A model generated the notes under the pieces. That model saw only the letters and a list, made by a program, of their open reading frames with translations. It had not been told where the DNA came from and did not search any database. A stretch of DNA of 64,000 nucleotides from Bordetella genomosp. 9 (GTDB lineage Bacteria; Pseudomonadota; Gammaproteobacteria; Burkholderiales; Burkholderiaceae_B). Of this stretch, positions 60,116-64,000 are shown one piece after another; position 1 is the stretch's first letter, and each line of letters opens with the position of its first letter. The DNA is taken from assembly GCF_002119725.1 (NCBI RefSeq), contig NZ_CP021109.1, positions 3,162,001 to 3,226,000 of the forward strand. The letters are read 5' to 3'. The position numbers were made by a program, and so were the translations under genes.

Positions 60116-61825
60116 TCAAGGACGTTTGAACTCAACCAAGTCCGGGGCTTTTCGGGCAGGTCCGTTGGGATGACGGGTTGGGCGTCGCCTCACCGGCTCC
60201 GTCTGACTCAGACTAGTAGAGAGACGTGCGTGAAGGGCCTCACACTTCTTCGTGTTCTTGAACAAAACAGCAAGATAGCAATCGCTTCCATGAATCTCTT
60301 CGACTAGTACTTTAAGGGTCGCATGGATCTTGGCGACACGTGCCGCAGTGAATGGGCCTTTTGTAGTGAGCAGCACATGTTCGATGAACCGATTGCCGTG
60401 CACTGCCAGTTGTGCATCGCGCCCTTCGAGGGTTGCTGCAAAGCTTGAAACAGCAGCAGAGGCGGCACGCCACTTCTGCACCAACTCCCAGGCCGCTCTG
60501 CCTTCTATGGGTTTGTCAAACAGCTTCTGGTAGTAGGCATTTGGATCAGTTAAGGAGCCTGCATTTCGCTTTGCGATGGTTACGCTCGCCATACTGCCGC
60601 TAGAGATGGCCAATGCCATTGCGAGCTCTTGGACTTCTAGGCCACGCGTCGGATCTGCGACTCGCTCACCTCTGCGATAGCAGTACTGGATTCCGAGCTT
60701 TTTCAACGACTCGGCTATACCGTCCTGTCTTGAATCGAGTGCCAAGAAGTCTTTGGCCTCGACGCGATTCTGAGTGTTTGTGGCTGTTGTTATGCGGTTC
60801 GCGATGTCAATCGGCGCATGTTCGAGCGAGATTACCTTGACTTGAACGTAGGCGTGTCTCACGGCTTTCGGATTTTTTGAGTAGGCCTTAGCGATTGAAC
60901 CAGTGGTTTGCGCGCCATTCACAATCTTCAGGTTGCCCACTTTCCAGTACGCGCTTTCCTTCTGGTCCCCAAGACTGATTGGCTTGCGAATCACTTCATC
61001 TGCAATGGCTGTGATGCCGTTGTTCAAATACCAAAATTCTGCCGGGTTGGTAAGCAATGCCGATTCAATCTGGACATTGATGTCGCTCTCGGACAGGGTG
61101 TTACGGATATTCTCGGAGAACAGAAGATCCTCGTGACCCAAATACCACTCAGCAACATCAGCACATGAAACCTTGCCGTAGATGGCATAGTAAGGCTCCT
61201 TTTGCTCGCCCCATTGAAGGAGGTTTAGTTCTACATCCGATTTCGCGCCCGATTTGACGGTCTTTATTGTGCGCAAAAGCCGTTTCAAATCGAAAGGTCG
61301 AAATGTGACAACTTCCTGTGACTCGGAGTTGTTTTCGTCGAGAAATTCTTTGACGATTGCTTGGCACTCGGTGCTTATAGAGTTGTCGCTGTTATACGCA
61401 GCAACCATCACGATTTCTGGGTCGTTCCGAATGGCCTTTGAGATCTCGTCGGCGATGGCTTGGACCCGCTGATTGAATTTTTTCCAGTCCTCATTCAATA
61501 GGTCATAGACGCCTGCAATGAATTTGCGAAGGTCACCCGTGTCAATCGTACTGGTACCTTTGGTGGACCACTTGGCTTGAACGATGTAGAGCTTATTGCG
61601 AGGGCCGTCGTACAAAACACCATCGATTCCGTTGTCGCGCGTGCCATCTACGATGTACTTCGCTACCTGAGCATATGGAACTCCGGCAAGTCCTGCAAGG
61701 CAGATTGCAGCAATGCCTCTAGAGAGCAGCTTTGATTCGTCTGACTTTGCGTCAGCAAGATACAGATGCTCCCTGACAATCGATTCAATGTGGTTTTTTA
61801 CGCGGTTCGAAAGGATGATGCTCAT
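60116..61825 (-). CDS. AIPR-family abortive-phage-infection protein with nuclease-like N-terminus
   Basis: 569 residues. The N-terminal part has a PD-(D/E)XK-type pattern: Asp68 in RDNGIDGVLYD and Gln83-x-Lys85 in YIVQAKW, with a Mrr-like layout. The middle carries the AIPR signature: EFWYLNNGITAIAD, then KIVNGAQTTGSIAKAY and RVEAKDFLALDSRQDGIAESL. The C-terminal region is Lys/Arg-rich. AIPR proteins are linked to phage exclusion. ATG 61825 is chosen; the frame is open to 61885 but that segment has no similarity. It lies 116 bp after a second nuclease-like gene on the same strand. Base composition is A+T-richer than the flanks. Confidence 0.87.
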   Translation of the reverse strand: MSIILSNRVKNHIESIVREHLYLADAKSDESKLLSRGIAAICLAGLAGVPYAQVAKYIVDGTRDNGIDGVLYDGPRNKLYIVQAKWSTKGTSTIDTGDLRKFIAGVYDLLNEDWKKFNQRVQAIADEISKAIRNDPEIVMVAAYNSDNSISTECQAIVKEFLDENNSESQEVVTFRPFDLKRLLRTIKTVKSGAKSDVELNLLQWGEQKEPYYAIYGKVSCADVAEWYLGHEDLLFSENIRNTLSESDINVQIESALLTNPAEFWYLNNGITAIADEVIRKPISLGDQKESAYWKVGNLKIVNGAQTTGSIAKAYSKNPKAVRHAYVQVKVISLEHAPIDIANRITTATNTQNRVEAKDFLALDSRQDGIAESLKKLGIQYCYRRGERVADPTRGLEVQELAMALAISSGSMASVTIAKRNAGSLTDPNAYYQKLFDKPIEGRAAWELVQKWRAASAAVSSFAATLEGRDAQLAVHGNRFIEHVLLTTKGPFTAARVAKIHATLKVLVEEIHGSDCYLAVLFKNTKKCEALHARLSTSLSQTEPVRRRPTRHPNGPARKAPDLVEFKRP

Positions 61826-61941
61826 AGTTGGAAAGGGGTAGGCAAGGTGTGGTGATTGACGCCCAACAGCGTCTGAAATGAACAATCTCGCGCGGCTTTT
61901 CGCGGGAGGTCCCCTCGATTGATGCGTTGTACGTCGTGAAG

Positions 61942-62811
61942 CTAGAGAATGAAAGTTCTCACCAGAATCTCACCGTCTTTTGACTTCCGCTCACCATCCA
62001 AGTCGTTTTTCATGCCTGGCGAGTTCGTAATTAGATTGTCTGGGTCATAGACGACGCACCAGAGCGTCTTGCAGTGTGGGTGTATTCGGTAGTGTTCGAT
62101 GTCGATGATCAACTCATCACCGATTCGTTTCGCGTGGGCGCGGTCGCGAACGATCTTGGTTTCGATCACCAACTCATGCGCTGGCAAGAGGAAGTCCATC
62201 CGAGTGCTCGACCCGGCATAACTTGGGGTGAACTCCTCGGGTCTAATGTCGTTGATCCAAGGACGAAGGAGAGCGTGCAAGAGGTCCTGCACGTCGTATT
62301 CGTTCCGGAAATACAACGACTGAGAACCTTTGCGACGGTGGGTTAATGGGTGCATTGCCCTACGTAGGCCGCGAACGACCACCTCGAGCAACTGTTCTAC
62401 TTTTTCAGGCCTACTTGGCTGCGATATACACCTTGCTCGCTCGGGGCTTGGTTCTTCGTCTGGCCGCTCGCCTTGTGGAAGGACTCTTCCGAAGCGAAAG
62501 TATCGCAGCCCGTTTTGTTCAAGGATCGCTTCAACTCTTGCACGCTTTGCGCGCCACTCTGGCAATTTTTGGGGATCTGCTGGCGCCAAGTCCATAAACT
62601 CCTCCAGCAAATTTCCAAGTACAGCAATGCCGTCTACGTTGGGGTCTTCGCCGCATCTAAACAACCATGTCTTCCATTTCGACCCGTGTGACAGTCCTGG
62701 CGGCTCCCCCGGTGCGCCTGCCGAAATAAAAAGTTCGTCAAGCGTGGCGTGCGACCCTGTGCTCGCGAGTACGTCGCCAACTACGGCACACAGGGACTTA
62801 GATAGCCGCAT
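61942..62811 (-). CDS. PD-(D/E)XK nuclease domain protein, DpnII/MboI-like
   Basis: 289 residues. The C-terminal half resembles REase_DpnII-MboI: FRNEYDVQDLLHALLRPWINDIRPEEFTPSYAG, with Asp206 in SSTRMDFLLP, Glu217-x-Lys219 in VIETKI, and a downstream CVVYDPDN. The N-terminal half (residues 50-115, VLGNLLEEFMDLAP...RVEAILEQNGLRYFRFG) resembles the small AbiJ-type N-terminal domains; this is a weak match. No methyltransferase is nearby, so it is not a plain restriction-modification enzyme. First gene of a probable two-gene defence unit with the AIPR gene. Confidence 0.8.
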   Translation of the reverse strand: MRLSKSLCAVVGDVLASTGSHATLDELFISAGAPGEPPGLSHGSKWKTWLFRCGEDPNVDGIAVLGNLLEEFMDLAPADPQKLPEWRAKRARVEAILEQNGLRYFRFGRVLPQGERPDEEPSPERARCISQPSRPEKVEQLLEVVVRGLRRAMHPLTHRRKGSQSLYFRNEYDVQDLLHALLRPWINDIRPEEFTPSYAGSSTRMDFLLPAHELVIETKIVRDRAHAKRIGDELIIDIEHYRIHPHCKTLWCVVYDPDNLITNSPGMKNDLDGERKSKDGEILVRTFIL

Positions 62812-63627
62812 CGCGCGATCCTCTCCATGAGGCCAAGCTGTTACTCACGAGCAAAAACGCCCGGGCCATTGCTAATGAAACGGACACCATTGGATCACCG
62901 GTAAGATTTTGAATGACATGGAGATTATCCGATACCAGCCTCCTTATCAATCATACGGAGCGACGCGACGCCTGCTCTATGGGGCCTTCTTTAGGCGACG
63001 GCTTTTGACCGACAGAAGACGCCGACGGATACGCTCGCAGCTCCAAATTGGTTGTCGCGCTTTTTCTACTTCGTGGATTCGTATGGCCGCGGAACCCCAA
63101 GTTAGGTGAACATCGACACCAGAATAGCGGTCCAACGACGTTCGTTGTCCCAAACCCCGACAATGCCTACATAACGGCTTCTCGCAGCGTCGAAGGCGCC
63201 ACCTGGCAGCATCGCCCCACTGCCGCACCAACTAGCGGCCTGCGGCTCACATTGTGGGCCCTCACACTTGCACATCTCATTAGACCCCAGGGCTCGCTCC
63301 CCGTGCTGGAGTCCCGTTCCGGCCCAGTCAGGGCCGCCAAGCAGCAAGACAGGGCAATATCCCTTGCACGCTCTCTAGTGGGCAGCATGCATGCCGGGGC
63401 TACCGATCAGTTAGTTTTTTTGCAATACGCCAGGCAAATTCTTTCTGGCAACACAGGAGCCAGTGGGCCCTCTCTCAGTTAAAACTTCTTTGTCACCGTT
63501 TGCTGAGGCCCAATCTAGCGCCACTCGTGTCAGGTAACGTTTTGGTTGTCAGACCACAGAAGTGCCGCTTGCCTTCCGCCTGCTGTATGCAGTAACACAC
63601 CCACATTAAACAGTGCCGGAGGCGCCC
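62812..63627. other. Intergenic stretch of the island
   Basis: 816 bp between the nuclease-like start and the antitoxin gene. Short frames occur (for example 63048-63482, plus) but none has a ribosome-binding site or protein-like composition. Presumably holds promoters for both flanking units; nothing definite is seen. May be decayed DNA. Confidence 0.5.
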
Positions 63628-63882
63628 ATGACTATCACGACCTTATCCAGCCGGGAGTTGAACCAGGACGTGACGCGAGCAAAGAAGGCCGCCAAGAGCG
63701 GTCCGGTTTTCATCACGGAGCGCGGCAAGCCTGCGCATGTGCTATTGAGCTTCGAAGACTATCAAAGGCTAACGAAACAGCGGCGCAACATTGCCGACGC
63801 GCTGGCGATGCCGGACGTTGCAGAAATCGAGTTCGAGCCGCCGCGCGTGACGGTTGGAACGCGGTCGGCTGATCTCTCATGA
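63628..63882 (+). CDS. Phd/YefM-family antitoxin
   Basis: 84 residues, starting at ATG 63628 with GGAGG before it. Family features: LSSRELNQDVTRAKKAAKSGPVFITERGKPAHVLLSFEDYQRL, the Phd/YefM DNA-binding core. The C-terminal tail should wrap the toxin. It overlaps the toxin start by four bases. A GTG at 63613 is in frame but lies before the ribosome-binding site. Confidence 0.93.
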   Translation: MTITTLSSRELNQDVTRAKKAAKSGPVFITERGKPAHVLLSFEDYQRLTKQRRNIADALAMPDVAEIEFEPPRVTVGTRSADLS

Positions 63883-64000
63883 TGTACGTGCTCGATACGA
63901 ACGTACTGTCGGAACTGCGCAAGGTACGGTTTGGCAAGGCCGACGCGAATGTGGCGGCATGGACGGAAAGCGTCGATGCCGCCGACCTTTTCGTATCGCC
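63879..64000 (+). CDS. PIN-domain toxin VapC/FitB-like, 3' end cut by window
   Basis: First 40 codons of a PIN-domain ribonuclease toxin. MMYVLDTNVLSELRK holds the first acidic active-site residue (Asp6), the conserved Asn8 and Glu12. Next is VRFGKADANVAAWTESVDAADLFVS. The ATG overlaps the antitoxin stop (ATGA at 63879-63882). The rest lies past the window edge, so the later acidic residues are not seen. Confidence 0.85.
   Translation, partial: MMYVLDTNVLSELRKVRFGKADANVAAWTESVDAADLFVS

Noticed and set aside
61942..62811. Classical restriction-modification system
   Set aside because: The nuclease resembles DpnII/MboI, but no methyltransferase gene lies on either side in the window.
63048..63482. 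144-codon plus frame in the island
   Set aside because: No ribosome-binding site, no recognised domain, and competing frames of similar length on the other strand.

Overview
The window is chromosomal DNA of a high-GC betaproteobacterium. Gene content and protein style point to Alcaligenaceae (Bordetella/Achromobacter-like): a Bug-type solute receptor, the pyrG-kdsA-eno-ftsB block, hemJ next to proA, and a CysB-type LysR beside a DUF2325 gene. This placement rests on recognising protein families, not on a database search.

Layout. 2-9172 (+): the end of an MFS transporter, then leuS, lptE, holA, proA, hemJ and an RlmL-like rRNA methyltransferase. 9142-10933 (-): 5-oxoprolinase subunits pxpB and pxpC. 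11034-11432: a 59-codon gene with a near-consensus promoter and two terminators in tandem. 11510-14517: an RDD membrane protein, then a D-aminoacylase and orphan Bug receptor facing a LysR gene. 15622-16555: a PlcP/LpxH-like metallophosphoesterase behind four 11-bp-phased PHO-box half-sites. 16727-20279: an acyl-CoA ligase whose 3' end lies in a block of four 86-bp tandem repeats, then a gamma-class carbonic anhydrase and hslO. 20390-26035: an orphan TadE-like gene and pyrG-kdsA-eno-ftsB on the minus strand. 26274-27140: an SDR oxidoreductase.

27231-38590 (-) is one large peptide-scavenging locus. In transcription order it holds an RpiR/MurR regulator, isoaspartyl peptidase iaaA, a gsiABCD-type peptide/glutathione ABC importer, a DmpA-like P1 peptidase, a DppA-like M55 D-aminopeptidase and a long aminopeptidase P. 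A perfect GTGAAA-N6-TTTCAC palindrome sits in its promoter. 38855-41929 is ybhP-clsB-ybhN. 42068-47720 holds a two-subunit CoA-transferase, a thioesterase, ETF-ubiquinone oxidoreductase, a sugar-epimerase-like gene and a GntR protein that appears to carry two winged helices. 47738-56879 (-) holds a threonine aldolase, a DMT exporter, acs, hydroxyproline epimerase, and prpE-hbpS-MFS joined by 4-bp stop/start overlaps. 57210-59384 holds an NlpC/P60 lipoprotein, a DUF2325 gene behind a Fur box, and a CysB-like regulator.

From about 59,400 to the window end the DNA is visibly more A+T-rich and sparsely coding, and looks horizontally acquired. It carries a likely two-gene phage-defence unit (a DpnII/MboI-type PD-(D/E)XK protein followed by an AIPR-family protein with its own nuclease-like N-terminus) and a Phd/VapC toxin-antitoxin pair cut by the window edge. 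No integrase, tRNA, rRNA or CRISPR array was seen. The strongest candidates for new biology are the AIPR plus nuclease pair, the peptide/D-amino-acid operon with its operator, and the PHO-box-controlled lipid phosphoesterase.
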